Source of the DNA: Hebobacterum sp964559435
GTDB taxonomy: Bacteria; Armatimonadota; Hebobacteria; Hebobacterales; Hebobacteraceae
Reading direction: 5' to 3'
NCBI GenBank assembly: GCA_964559435.1
Contig: CAZLHI010000002.1
Location: 1 to 64,000 of the forward strand
DNA: 64,000 nucleotides
The notes under the pieces were generated by a model, which did no database searches, was not told the origin of the DNA, and was given only the letters and a program-made list of their open reading frames with translations. The number at the start of each line of letters is the position of its first letter. Within the stretch, counting starts at the first letter, position 1. The translations under genes and the position numbers were made by a program. This document shows, one piece after another, positions 51,522-60,089 of the stretch.

Positions 51522-51658
51522 CCTTTGCCTGCGGCACCGATCCGGCACATGAGCGGAGTCGGCACGCGGCTGGTGTGGGCCACTGCCCCCTGCCTCCGAC
51601 CCCCTGCCCTCAGGGGCGGAGGAGCACTGTCGGTCACCACGAGTCGCCCTCTCCGCTG

Positions 51659-53296
51659 CTAGTCGAGGTCGAGCCAGGCCGTTCTCAAGTAGGGAGTGAT
51701 CCCCTCGGTTTCGGCCAGCAGGTGCGCGTCGTAGATATCGATGCCGGAAGGACTGCTCCGCGCCGCCGACACAATGGTGCGGGCGAGGCGGCGGCCGTCC
51801 AAGCGGCCTGTGCCGAAGTCCGTGACCTCGACGTGCGCGATGAGCCTGGAGCGACCGCGCACCATCTCCTTTGCCTGGCTGACAGCAACCTCCGTCCATT
51901 CGGGCGTGAAGGTGACTGGGTCACCGTATACGGCGGCCCACTGCTGCCATATCAACTCCGCCTGTAGCACGTCCGGGCGGTCCGGGCTGTCGAGAACGCC
52001 GTTCAGATCGAAGCCTATGGCGTCCCGGACCTGCTCAATTGACATCAGCTTTCCGTCGCGGCGAGCGGTGAGAACTGTTGTGACATGGACCTCTCGTCTG
52101 TAGCCGTGTGCGAGCCTGCTGCTGGCCAGCAGCAGTCGCGTGAGGCCGTCGGCACGGAACTTGCGCCACGTATCGCTGGGAATTGCCGCGGCGGGATGAG
52201 CCTGGGCGAACTGCGTGCGGCAGTGCTCGCAGTGACAGGCGTGGTCTCCCCAGCGGTCCAGCTGGAACTCCGCGAGGTCTACGCCGTCCAGCTCGGGATA
52301 GCTCGTAAGGAGTTCATCCAGCAGGCCAAGCCACCACTCGACGACCTCGGGGTTTCGCACACAGAGGAAGTAGCTGTCGCCATCCGGCTTGTAATCGGTG
52401 CCGTCGGCGTTCTTCTGCCGCCAGGAGGAATGCGCCTCCCACATCTGTTTGTGCTGCACGCCCTGCACCCACGCGATCACTTTGATCTCCCGGCGATGGG
52501 CTTCCCTCAAGACGTGTCGCAGGAGGTCCTGACGGCCGTAGTCCTCCATGATGTTTCCGGGATACCGGGTGCGATAGCGAGCGCCGTAGACGCGGTTATA
52601 AGCATAGTAGTAGACCAGATTGACGCCCTGCTCGGCCCACGATGCGCTGAGCCGCTCGGCCAGCTGCCGGGCTGATAGACCGCGATCATAGTAGTAGCTT
52701 GCATCGAACCTGATGGCCCGCACCGGAGCTGTGCGCCGTTGTTGACGGCTCGGCTCGGCTGTCTGCATCGGAGACACTCGAGGAGGCGAATGCGGTTCTG
52801 GTCCAGGGACCGGGGAAGCGACAACGGCCGGCGCCAGCCTCGGCGCGCTTGCGGCAGCAGGCGGCGGTTCGCTGGCTCGCAGCGCAGCCTCGTGAGAGGG
52901 GGCAACCGGTTCCGGCGCCGGCCTAGACGTGTGTTTCAACTCATGCCTGGCGGCGCGCATGCGCGACAAGGAATCCTGCGCGGCCTGCGCTTCCGCGTGG
53001 CTGCTGGCGGGTGGGGCGACGGGCCAGCCTGCTGGGGCCCGCGCCGACGGCGCGGGCTTTTCCTCTTGGCCTTGAGGCGTGTCTGCCTTGGGGGCGTGCG
53101 TGTGGCCGCGGTCCGCGGGCGAGCTCGGAGCGGGCCGAGCGGCTGGCGCGCGCTTTGGTGCGCCGCGCAGCGATGACACACGTGGGCTGCGCCACGCGCG
53201 GCGCCCAGCTATTCCTGCCGCCAGGATTATCGACACGGCAAGGGGCAGCGGAAGCAGTAGCTGCCATATGCTTGCACGCGCCCGTCGTCTGATCAT
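51659..53296 (-). CDS. Membrane-anchored TIM-barrel glycoside-hydrolase-like protein
   Basis: About 545 aa from ATG 53296. A basic N-terminus and one membrane helix (ASIWQLLLPLPLAVSIILAA) are followed by about 190 residues of Pro/Ala/Ser/Arg-rich linker, then a TIM barrel paralogous to the C-terminal half of the 47040-49604 protein. Shared landmarks are VRAIRFDASYYYD, GVNLVYYYAYN, EIKVIAWVQG, SYFLCVRNPEVVEW, LDGVDLAEF (candidate catalytic acids) and HACHCEHCRTQF. It would stand on a flexible stalk outside the inner membrane, where it could cut or bind the polymer. Its substrate is unknown. Confidence 0.8.
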   Translation of the reverse strand: MIRRRARASIWQLLLPLPLAVSIILAAGIAGRRAWRSPRVSSLRGAPKRAPAARPAPSSPADRGHTHAPKADTPQGQEEKPAPSARAPAGWPVAPPASSHAEAQAAQDSLSRMRAARHELKHTSRPAPEPVAPSHEAALRASEPPPAAASAPRLAPAVVASPVPGPEPHSPPRVSPMQTAEPSRQQRRTAPVRAIRFDASYYYDRGLSARQLAERLSASWAEQGVNLVYYYAYNRVYGARYRTRYPGNIMEDYGRQDLLRHVLREAHRREIKVIAWVQGVQHKQMWEAHSSWRQKNADGTDYKPDGDSYFLCVRNPEVVEWWLGLLDELLTSYPELDGVDLAEFQLDRWGDHACHCEHCRTQFAQAHPAAAIPSDTWRKFRADGLTRLLLASSRLAHGYRREVHVTTVLTARRDGKLMSIEQVRDAIGFDLNGVLDSPDRPDVLQAELIWQQWAAVYGDPVTFTPEWTEVAVSQAKEMVRGRSRLIAHVEVTDFGTGRLDGRRLARTIVSAARSSPSGIDIYDAHLLAETEGITPYLRTAWLDLD

Positions 53297-53381
53297 CTCT
53301 GAGTTTCCGCTCCGCCTCGTTGCCTGGATGCGGCTGCGTCGCAGGACGCTCGTCCTCGGCCGGCGGTGCCCCCGAAGGGCC

Positions 53382-53415
53382 AAAAAGAGAGCCAAGGGGT
53401 CGATCCCCTTGGCTC
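53382..53415 (-). terminator. Rho-independent terminator
   Basis: An 11-bp perfect stem, GAGCCAAGGGG (53389-53399) with CCCCTTGGCTC (53405-53415), 5-base loop. On the minus strand it is followed by TCTTTTT. It lies about 60 bases after the zinc-ribbon gene stop and closes the transcript that includes the GT39-like and zinc-ribbon genes. Confidence 0.85.
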
Positions 53416-53475
53416 CGGCTCAACCTTCGGCGCTTTGGCTCTAGGTCGCGCGCAGACGCAGTTGTCTACAGGGCC

Positions 53476-53673
53476 TTATCGGTACTCGATCCTGAGGTCC
53501 TCCCCAGTAATCACAACGTCTCGTCGACAGAGCTTGCAGCGCAAAACGATAGTGTCACTACTTCTGTAGGCCCACCACTTCCCGCAGAGACACCGCACCT
53601 TGCTGAGTTCGGCCTCGTGGTCGGACGCCTGCGCGGACTTGGCGGACCCCTGCTTGGGGCGTACCGCACACAT
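53476..53673 (-). CDS. Small zinc-ribbon-like protein
   Basis: 65 aa from ATG 53673 with a strong GGAGGT site. It contains C-L-C-G-K-W-W and C-K-L-C-R-R about 18 residues later, a four-cysteine pattern able to hold one zinc ion. The basic N-terminus and short length suggest an RNA-, DNA- or protein-binding adaptor. No named family is recognised. It is followed by a strong terminator. The GT39-like gene ends 148 bases upstream in the same direction, so they may share a transcript. Confidence 0.68.
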   Translation of the reverse strand: MCAVRPKQGSAKSAQASDHEAELSKVRCLCGKWWAYRSSDTIVLRCKLCRRDVVITGEDLRIEYR

Positions 53674-53821
53674 CTGTCGATCAAACCTCCAGGCTCATCC
53701 GGGGGGAGTTGTTCCACATTCGACGCCCAAACCCACACTCGTGTTAGCTCGCTGGCTATACAGGCAGGCAGGTGTGCGAAGGAAGCCCGGCATGGGCGAG
53801 GTGCTGGGATGACGGGGATGG

Positions 53822-55060
53822 CTAATCGCTTGAGGATACGCCCGCGGCCACCTCGCCCAGGCCCGACCGTAGGCGAGAAGCGATCAGCGAGAAATAGGGA
53901 AGTGCGATGAGCGTATAGCGCGGCATGTGATAAGTCAGCGCAGTCAGCACCACGAGAGACAATGCCGGCCAGACCACGTAGCGCGCCCGCGGATCGCGCC
54001 ACGCTTCGACGGTGGCCGCCGCTGCCGCGAAGAAGAGCGCGAGCTGAGCCAGCAGTGACATGCTGACCAGCCAACGCGGGGCATATTTCTGCATCCACTC
54101 ATCGCTCTCAATTCCGGTCCACACGACCACCCGGCGCGCCGAGACGAGAAGATAGTGACCCGGATGAAGAAGGATCTCCCTGATTCCGGCGGCGGCGAAG
54201 TAGATGTCTTCCTCCGGCGCTGTGACACTGCTGGGTATCTCGGTCGGCCTCGGGGCCTCGTAATAGCCGCCGGTCTTGTTGTCGATGTGGTTCCCCATGT
54301 ACAGAAGGTGGCCGAAAAAGGTGGTCATGAACACAGGCCGATCGTACACGAGGCTGCGGCTCGCGGCCCACGGAGTCAGCACAAGAGCCATGCAGACCAG
54401 GGCAACAGCGAGGGCCTTCCGCTGGCGCGAGAGAGACGCAATGATGCCTGGCAAAAGCAGCAGCACGTGGCACCGTGTGAGCACGGCGAGTCCGAGCGCA
54501 CAGCCGTACGCAGCGGCCTCGCGAGACCGCAGCGGGCCGACACTCGCCAAGACGGACAGGGATACCAAGAAGATGGTCAGCGTCTCGGCGCCATGAACCG
54601 CGGAATAGACGATTGCATGAGGATACGAGGCGGTGATTGCGGCGGCCACCCAGGGATTTCCGCCCCAGCGGCGCGCGGCTGCAAACACGGCAAGAGCGCT
54701 GATGCCGCCCAGCACCGCCTGGACTACTGGAGCGACCCAGATGCTGGTGCTGGCAGAGTAAAGCAGACCCAAGAAGAACGCATAGCCCGGCGGCCATAGC
54801 GATAGGACCCAGAGCGGCACCCGCGGGTCCGATCCCAGCAGGCTGGTCAGGCCGTAACGCCCGGCTGCAAGGCCGGCCTGCCTGTACCAGTAGAAGTCCG
54901 ACTCCAGAGGGGGCAGGCACCACCACGCGAACAGCAGGCGGAGTGCTACGGCCAGCAGGCAGACTGACGCAAGGGCCGCGCCCCCGAAACGTGACAGCTC
55001 GGGGAGTCGACGACCTTCATGGGCCGGTGATCCCTCCGTTGCCTCATGCGCCATGCTCAT
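53822..55060 (-). CDS. GT39/ArnT-type membrane glycosyltransferase
   Basis: 412 aa with about ten hydrophobic helices. The N-terminal first loop after helix 1 has the acidic DFYWYRQAG stretch (the usual D/E region of GT-C enzymes), and SLWPPGYAFFLGLLY and RYTLIALPYFSLIASR also match dolichyl-phosphate-mannose mannosyltransferase-like (GT39/PMT_2) proteins. Such enzymes use a polyprenyl-phosphate sugar and act on the outer face of the inner membrane, glycosylating proteins or lipids. Its closeness to secreted SLH proteins and the polysaccharide locus makes surface glycosylation plausible. Confidence 0.8.
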   Translation of the reverse strand: MSMAHEATEGSPAHEGRRLPELSRFGGAALASVCLLAVALRLLFAWWCLPPLESDFYWYRQAGLAAGRYGLTSLLGSDPRVPLWVLSLWPPGYAFFLGLLYSASTSIWVAPVVQAVLGGISALAVFAAARRWGGNPWVAAAITASYPHAIVYSAVHGAETLTIFLVSLSVLASVGPLRSREAAAYGCALGLAVLTRCHVLLLLPGIIASLSRQRKALAVALVCMALVLTPWAASRSLVYDRPVFMTTFFGHLLYMGNHIDNKTGGYYEAPRPTEIPSSVTAPEEDIYFAAAGIREILLHPGHYLLVSARRVVVWTGIESDEWMQKYAPRWLVSMSLLAQLALFFAAAAATVEAWRDPRARYVVWPALSLVVLTALTYHMPRYTLIALPYFSLIASRLRSGLGEVAAGVSSSD

Positions 55061-55147
55061 CGACGGCTGCGCGAGCCTCCCCCCTGCGCGGCTTCATCTC
55101 AGGCTGCTTCAGCCGGGCTGCGGATGCTGTCGTTTGGCCGATGTTGC

Positions 55148-56056
55148 CTAGAGCGGGATGGTGTGGAACCAGGTGAGGATTCCGTCTTCTTCGTCGGCAT
55201 ATACGCCGATTGCCTGGTACGCGTTCATCTGATAGTAGAGCGCACCAACCCAGCCGTCTTGGCCCTCGAAGTAGGCACAGGCCCCGACTTGCGCGGGGAC
55301 GTACCCGATGGGGATGTCGCGATTGTAGAAGACGAAGATCCAGGCCTTCCCGTCGTCGCGCAGATGCGCATCGCTGAGCCTCACCCCGTACACGTGTGCG
55401 TTTTCATCCCCGAAATCGGTCGCCTCACCGTAGAGACTTAGCCAGGACTCAAGTCCGATCTGCACCTCCACGCTGGTGCCGGTGTCGTCGAGGACGTCGA
55501 GCCAGTTCCCGCCCAGGGTCACCGGGACCCTCGCCTCCGGCCTCGTCAAGGGGATGGCCAGCCTCACGGCTGTCATGCCCTCGTCGCTCGGGACTCGAGT
55601 GCCGGCGTAGGTGAAGCGTGTTGTACTCGTACCCGGTGTGAACGCAATGGTGCCGGCGATCGCTCTCAGTTCCCATCTGTTGATGTCCAGCCCGAGCTCT
55701 CCGCCGAGCAAACCTGGGGAGACGAGGACACCGGCAGGACCGAAGGGGATATACTTCCGCCCGCCGGCCAGATAGATGGGGCTGCGGTTGAAGTCCACGT
55801 AGGCATCTCCGACGAACGCCTTGTTATCGGCCGTGCCGCCAATCCACCAACCGTCAATCTTGGCACTCATGTAGTCTGCAATGGGTCCTGAGAAACCGGC
55901 GCTCAGCTGATAACGCGCCGTGTCTTCGCTCGAAAGCGACACTGTGTACTTAAAGAGGGATGGCCACTTCGTCTCGGCACCGGCAGCGCCGGCCACCAGA
56001 AACAGCAGCGCGGTTACCAGCACGTAAGGCGCGGCGCAACGTGTTAGTCTCTCCAT
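55148..56056 (-). CDS. Predicted outer-membrane beta-barrel (porin-like) protein
   Basis: 302 aa from ATG 56056 with AGGAGAG upstream. Signal peptide (VLVTALLFLVAGAAGAE), then alternating short amphipathic strands throughout: FKYTVSLSSEDTARYQLSAG, GDAYVDFNRSPIYLAGGRKY, ELGLDINRWELRAIAGTI, WLSLYGEATDF, WVGALYYQMNAYQAIGVYA. This pattern suits a barrel of 12 to 16 strands. There is no enzymatic motif. It implies an outer membrane and thus a diderm cell. A TATAAT -10 element lies about 100 bases upstream. Confidence 0.72.
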   Translation of the reverse strand: MERLTRCAAPYVLVTALLFLVAGAAGAETKWPSLFKYTVSLSSEDTARYQLSAGFSGPIADYMSAKIDGWWIGGTADNKAFVGDAYVDFNRSPIYLAGGRKYIPFGPAGVLVSPGLLGGELGLDINRWELRAIAGTIAFTPGTSTTRFTYAGTRVPSDEGMTAVRLAIPLTRPEARVPVTLGGNWLDVLDDTGTSVEVQIGLESWLSLYGEATDFGDENAHVYGVRLSDAHLRDDGKAWIFVFYNRDIPIGYVPAQVGACAYFEGQDGWVGALYYQMNAYQAIGVYADEEDGILTWFHTIPL

Positions 56057-56158
56057 GTCATCTCTCTCCTATGAGGGTGGACTGCGCGATCAGCCAGTGA
56101 GCCTGAGCCCCGCCCTTCCTCGCCCAGCGCGCGGGCGGACAGCCGTGACGGCTGCTGT

Positions 56159-56164
56159 ATTATA
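56159..56164 (-). promoter_or_regulatory. Candidate -10 element of the beta-barrel gene
   Basis: TATAAT on the minus strand in an AT-rich patch, with no good -35 hexamer. A 6-bp hairpin (56140-56145 / 56149-56154) lies in the predicted leader. The 5' leader to ATG 56056 would be about 95 bases. Confidence 0.4.
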
Positions 56165-56265
56165 CCACGCGAGCACTTGCGCTCCCTGCCACAGGGCCCG
56201 CGAGACTACGTCCATTCCGGCTCGTCCGTCTCAGTCGCCCCCGGCCGCGGCGGCGGCTCTTTCCA

Positions 56266-58002
56266 TCAGGACGCACCCAGGCCGAAGGCTCGCGCGATGA
56301 ACACCGCCATCTGGTCGCGCGTGACAACGTGCTCCGGGTGATACTTGTCGTCCGCGTATCCCCTCACGACGTCCTTGCCCGCGCAGTACTCGATGTACTT
56401 GTAGGCCCAGGAGCCGGCGGGCACATCGAGGAAGGTGGGAGTGTCGGGTGGGTTGTAGCCTTCGAGCCCTTCATCGCCCGCCGGGGCCACGTCCGCCCGC
56501 GCGATGTAGGCGGCCATCTGCGCCCGATCGACCAGCTCGGATGGATGGTATCCGCCATCCGGGTATCCCTGAACGACGTTCACCTTCACCAGGAACTCGA
56601 TGTACCTGTACGCCCAAAAGGAGTACCAGATGTCGTTGAAGTTCGGATCCAACGGCGGCTGGGGGACTTGGGGGTCCCCGCCGGCAAGGGCGCGCGCAAT
56701 GTAGACTGCCATCTGATCGCGGGCGACTTCCCAGGTGGGCCAGTAGAACTCAACGTCTTCGCAGTATTCGCCTTTGCTGGTTCCGTATCCCTTCACGACG
56801 CCGGCCTCGTAGCAGGCCACGACCTGGGGCATGGCCCAGTGCCAGCAGCCGATGTCGTGGAAGGGGCCGCACGCGGTCTGGAGGCAGATCACCCGATCTC
56901 CATTCCGGTCCGCGACCCACACGGTGTCGTCGTTGGGATCGACGGTGAGAGAGGGGGCCTCGACGATTCCGGCATAGGAGGCGCGGTGCGTGGCGTCGGG
57001 GTCCAGATGCACTATCTCTCCGGCTGCCGCCACCCAGCAGTCGCCGTGGCTCGGGTTGACCGCGAGCGCCCGGGGCCCCGGCACGCTCACCCTCTGCAGC
57101 TCCGTTGCGTCGGCACCCAGGTGGACCACTTCGCTCGCGTGCGGATCGGCCACCCAGCAGGAGCCGTCGGCCTCGTTGACGGCCACGGCCACCGGATACA
57201 GGAAGCTCCCTCCGCGCCACAGTTCCGTTCCGTCGGCGGCGAGATGGACCACCTGGGCATTGGCCTCGTCGGCGACCCAGGCGGTGCCGTCGCCGGAGTT
57301 GACCGAAACGGAAGTCGGGAGGTTGAACCCTCCCACCCGCCACAGGATCGCGCCCGCGCTGGAGAGCTTGAGCACTTCGTTGTTGCCTGTGTTGGCCACC
57401 CAGCAGGAGTTGTCGTTCCTGTTGATGGAGATGGAGCGCGGGTCAACGAGATCGAACACAGACCATAAGATGCGGCGTTCGTCGTCGAGGTGGAGGACCT
57501 GCCCCGGCTCGGCCACCCACACACTGTCGTCCGTCGGGCTGACCGCGAGCGCGGCCGGCGGGCGGAAGTCGTTGGTGAACAGGCCCAAGAAGTGCGGGAT
57601 GGCTATGCACTGACACAGACTGCAGGTAGGACACGACCCGCCCCCACACGCACACGGGCCGGCGCAGCATTCCTCACAGTCGCATTCACATTTGAGCGGA
57701 CACCATAGCTTCCGCTCGCGCCAGTGGGGAAACCCGATGATCACCCATCCGGGATGCTCGACGTCCCAGCTTCCGTGGCAGCATCCCACCCACTGGGCCC
57801 CGTACCAGCACCGGCCGTCGGACGTGTTGACCGCGATGGCGGTCGGGCCGCCGGCCCGGAGCGCATCAAGGTAGACCTGATCTTGACGCACCGGGACGAC
57901 CCTTTGCTGAATCACCTCGGTCGCGGCGCTGACCATCCTGGCGCAGGCCATAAGCAATACTATTGATACTATTGTGGTGCCAAACACCATGCGTCCGAGC
58001 AT
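56266..58002 (-). CDS. Secreted SLH protein with seven beta-propeller-like repeats and a cysteine-rich insert
   Basis: 578 aa. An N-terminal signal (FGTTIVSIVLLMACARMVSA) is followed by seven repeats of about 40 residues built around D-G-S-C-W-V-A-D and V-V-H-L. Between the first and second repeat lies a cluster of 12 cysteines in residues 101-132. The C-terminus holds three SLH domains (DQMAVYIARALAGG, RAQMAAYIARADVAP, DQMAVFIARAFGLG), which attach proteins to secondary cell-wall polymers. The propeller-like part probably faces outward for binding. Paralogous to the next two genes; function unknown. Confidence 0.85.
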   Translation of the reverse strand: MLGRMVFGTTIVSIVLLMACARMVSAATEVIQQRVVPVRQDQVYLDALRAGGPTAIAVNTSDGRCWYGAQWVGCCHGSWDVEHPGWVIIGFPHWRERKLWCPLKCECDCEECCAGPCACGGGSCPTCSLCQCIAIPHFLGLFTNDFRPPAALAVSPTDDSVWVAEPGQVLHLDDERRILWSVFDLVDPRSISINRNDNSCWVANTGNNEVLKLSSAGAILWRVGGFNLPTSVSVNSGDGTAWVADEANAQVVHLAADGTELWRGGSFLYPVAVAVNEADGSCWVADPHASEVVHLGADATELQRVSVPGPRALAVNPSHGDCWVAAAGEIVHLDPDATHRASYAGIVEAPSLTVDPNDDTVWVADRNGDRVICLQTACGPFHDIGCWHWAMPQVVACYEAGVVKGYGTSKGEYCEDVEFYWPTWEVARDQMAVYIARALAGGDPQVPQPPLDPNFNDIWYSFWAYRYIEFLVKVNVVQGYPDGGYHPSELVDRAQMAAYIARADVAPAGDEGLEGYNPPDTPTFLDVPAGSWAYKYIEYCAGKDVVRGYADDKYHPEHVVTRDQMAVFIARAFGLGAS

Positions 58003-58054
58003 TTCTCGGCCCTCCGGCGCGCCGGATTACCGGCCCGGCCTGCCCCCGGCCGGG

Positions 58055-59788
58055 CTAAGAGATCGGGAGCTTGAAGGCTCGGCGGATGTAGACGGCCATC
58101 TGGTCTCTGGTAACGGGTACGTCGGGGTGGTAGTGGCCGTCGACATAGCCCTGAACGACTCCGTTCTCCACACAGTACTCGACGTGCTTGTAGGCCCAGA
58201 ACGGCTCCGTGCCGTCGTCACCGTAGCCGGTGTTGGGCACATCGGGGAAGTTGCGTGGGTCAGCAGGGACGTAGTCAGCGAGGGCGGCTTCGCCGGTCGG
58301 GGCCTCGAGGGAACGCGCCACGTATACCGCCATTTGCGCGCGATTGACTGCCTCGTATGGATTGTAAGAGCCATCCCCGTAGCCCTTCACGACGTTCTGG
58401 TCGTGGGCGTACTCTATGTACTTGTAGGCCCAATAGGAATACCAGACATCTGTGAAAGTTGGGCTGTAGTCACCCTCGGGCACGAAGGCATCGCCGCCGG
58501 CCAAGGCGCGCGCTATGTAGACAGCCATCTGATCCCGAGTCACGATGTACCCGGGGTGATAGGCGTAGTAGGTGGTGTATTCGCCAACCTCTTGGTACCC
58601 CCGCACGAGGTCGGCGTCGTAACACGCCACGATCTCGTGCAAGGCCCAGTGCCAGCAGCCGATGTCAGAGAACGGGCTGCAAACGGGGGCCAGCTGGATC
58701 ACCGTGCCGCCGTCCTCATCCGATACCCAGACCGTGTCGTCAGGAAGGCTGACTGCCAGCTGTCCCTCGCCCGATGGCCCGATGGTGCCGGCGCGCATGG
58801 TACCATCCGGGTCGAGATGGACCACCTGTGAGCCGGAGATGACCCAGCAGTCGCCGTGCTTCGGATTCACGGCCAGCGCCCTTGGGGTCGTGAGCGACAC
58901 CCGATGCAGCTCCGTGCCCTCTGAGTCCAGGTGCACGACGGCATCGGCGTGCTTGTCCGCCACCCAGCAGGAGCCATCTGCGCTGTTGACAGACACCGCA
59001 AGCGGATACACGAGGTCGCCTCCCCTCCACAGCTCCGATCCATCGGCGGCGAGATGAACCACCTGGGCGTTGGCGTTGTCGGCGACCCAAGCGGTGCCGT
59101 CGGCGGAGTTGACGGAGATCGATGTCGGCAGGTTGAAGCCTCCGATCCGCCAGAGGACCGAGCCCCCGCTGGAGATGCGCACCACCTCGTGGTTGTCTGT
59201 GTTGGCGACCCAGCACGAGCCATCCGTGGTGTTCACCGAGATGGAGCGAGGATTGACGTAGTCGATCCCATACCAGATCACATCGCCCCATCTGTCGAGG
59301 TGGAGGATCTGGCCCGGCTCGGCCACCCAAACGCTGCCGTCTCTGGGGTCAACAGCAATTGCGCCGGGGCGACGGAACTCCGTATAGGTGTGGGATAGGA
59401 AGTGCGACAGCGCGTAGCCGGGGTCATCGCACCTGTCGGTAGGATCAGGAAACTCGCATGGGACCTTGCACGGACCACACCAGCCCCACCGCTCCCAGAA
59501 AGGCGGGAAGTCAACCACCACCCAGTCGCCGATGTCTCCGTACCAGTAGTACCAGTCGCAGCACAGCACCGAGAAGGCGCCGAACCACAGGTGGCCGTTG
59601 GAGGCGTTCACGCCGACCCCGGCGGGCCTCTCCGCGTAGAGGTACGTGACATCGATCGTACAATTGCATTCGGATAACCAGCCCGGGGACAGCTGTACGG
59701 CCTCGATCGTTTCGAAGGCCGCCCATGCGAAGGCAGGGAGAAGCGAAAGCACACCAACCAAGCCGAGGAGAAGCGTCCTCTGTAGCAT
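58055..59788 (-). CDS. Secreted SLH protein with seven beta-propeller-like repeats
   Basis: About 577 aa from ATG 59788, with GGAGGA at good spacing. Signal peptide (LLLGLVGVLSLLPAFAWA), seven repeats of the W-V-A-D/V-V-H-L type and three C-terminal SLH domains (RDQMAVYIARALAGG, RAQMAVYVARSLEAP, RDQMAVYIRRAFKLP). The region that corresponds to the cysteine cluster of the neighbouring paralogue is reduced to WCGPCKVPCEFPDPTDRC. Parts of its SLH-coding DNA are almost identical to the 60090-62537 gene. Likely a wall-associated surface protein. Confidence 0.86.
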   Translation of the reverse strand: MLQRTLLLGLVGVLSLLPAFAWAAFETIEAVQLSPGWLSECNCTIDVTYLYAERPAGVGVNASNGHLWFGAFSVLCCDWYYWYGDIGDWVVVDFPPFWERWGWCGPCKVPCEFPDPTDRCDDPGYALSHFLSHTYTEFRRPGAIAVDPRDGSVWVAEPGQILHLDRWGDVIWYGIDYVNPRSISVNTTDGSCWVANTDNHEVVRISSGGSVLWRIGGFNLPTSISVNSADGTAWVADNANAQVVHLAADGSELWRGGDLVYPLAVSVNSADGSCWVADKHADAVVHLDSEGTELHRVSLTTPRALAVNPKHGDCWVISGSQVVHLDPDGTMRAGTIGPSGEGQLAVSLPDDTVWVSDEDGGTVIQLAPVCSPFSDIGCWHWALHEIVACYDADLVRGYQEVGEYTTYYAYHPGYIVTRDQMAVYIARALAGGDAFVPEGDYSPTFTDVWYSYWAYKYIEYAHDQNVVKGYGDGSYNPYEAVNRAQMAVYVARSLEAPTGEAALADYVPADPRNFPDVPNTGYGDDGTEPFWAYKHVEYCVENGVVQGYVDGHYHPDVPVTRDQMAVYIRRAFKLPIS

Positions 59789-60089
59789 CGAGTCAGTCCT
59801 CCAAGCCATGGCCAGGCAGAGCCGGCCGATTGGCACGACAACACAGCCGGAGTACCGCGGCAGGACCCAGTGCGAGGTTGTCGCTCATCCCCTCGTCGTG
59901 CCTTGGCACCGGCCTAGCAGGCAACAGATTAGACAGGTCAGGCGGTCGAAAAGTTCTGGGCTCAGCAGGCCGCGACAGACCACGGGGGCTCGGCAGGAAT
60001 GCAGCCGGGTACCCCCGGCGATGCCTCCGCCCCGAAGGAGTGCGGTCTGAGCTTGCCGATCGGCCCTTGTTCGGAGGCGGCGCCCGCCG
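59789..60089. other. Intergenic region, no gene seen
   Basis: Spacer between two SLH paralogues transcribed on the minus strand. It holds the ribosome site of the 58055-59788 gene and presumably its promoter, but no clear -10/-35 pair or terminator stands out to me. Confidence 0.5.

Noticed and set aside
56329..58831. Plus-strand frames of 379 and 285 codons with repetitive sequence
   Set aside because: They mirror the SLH-propeller genes; the repetition is inherited from the real repeats on the other strand.
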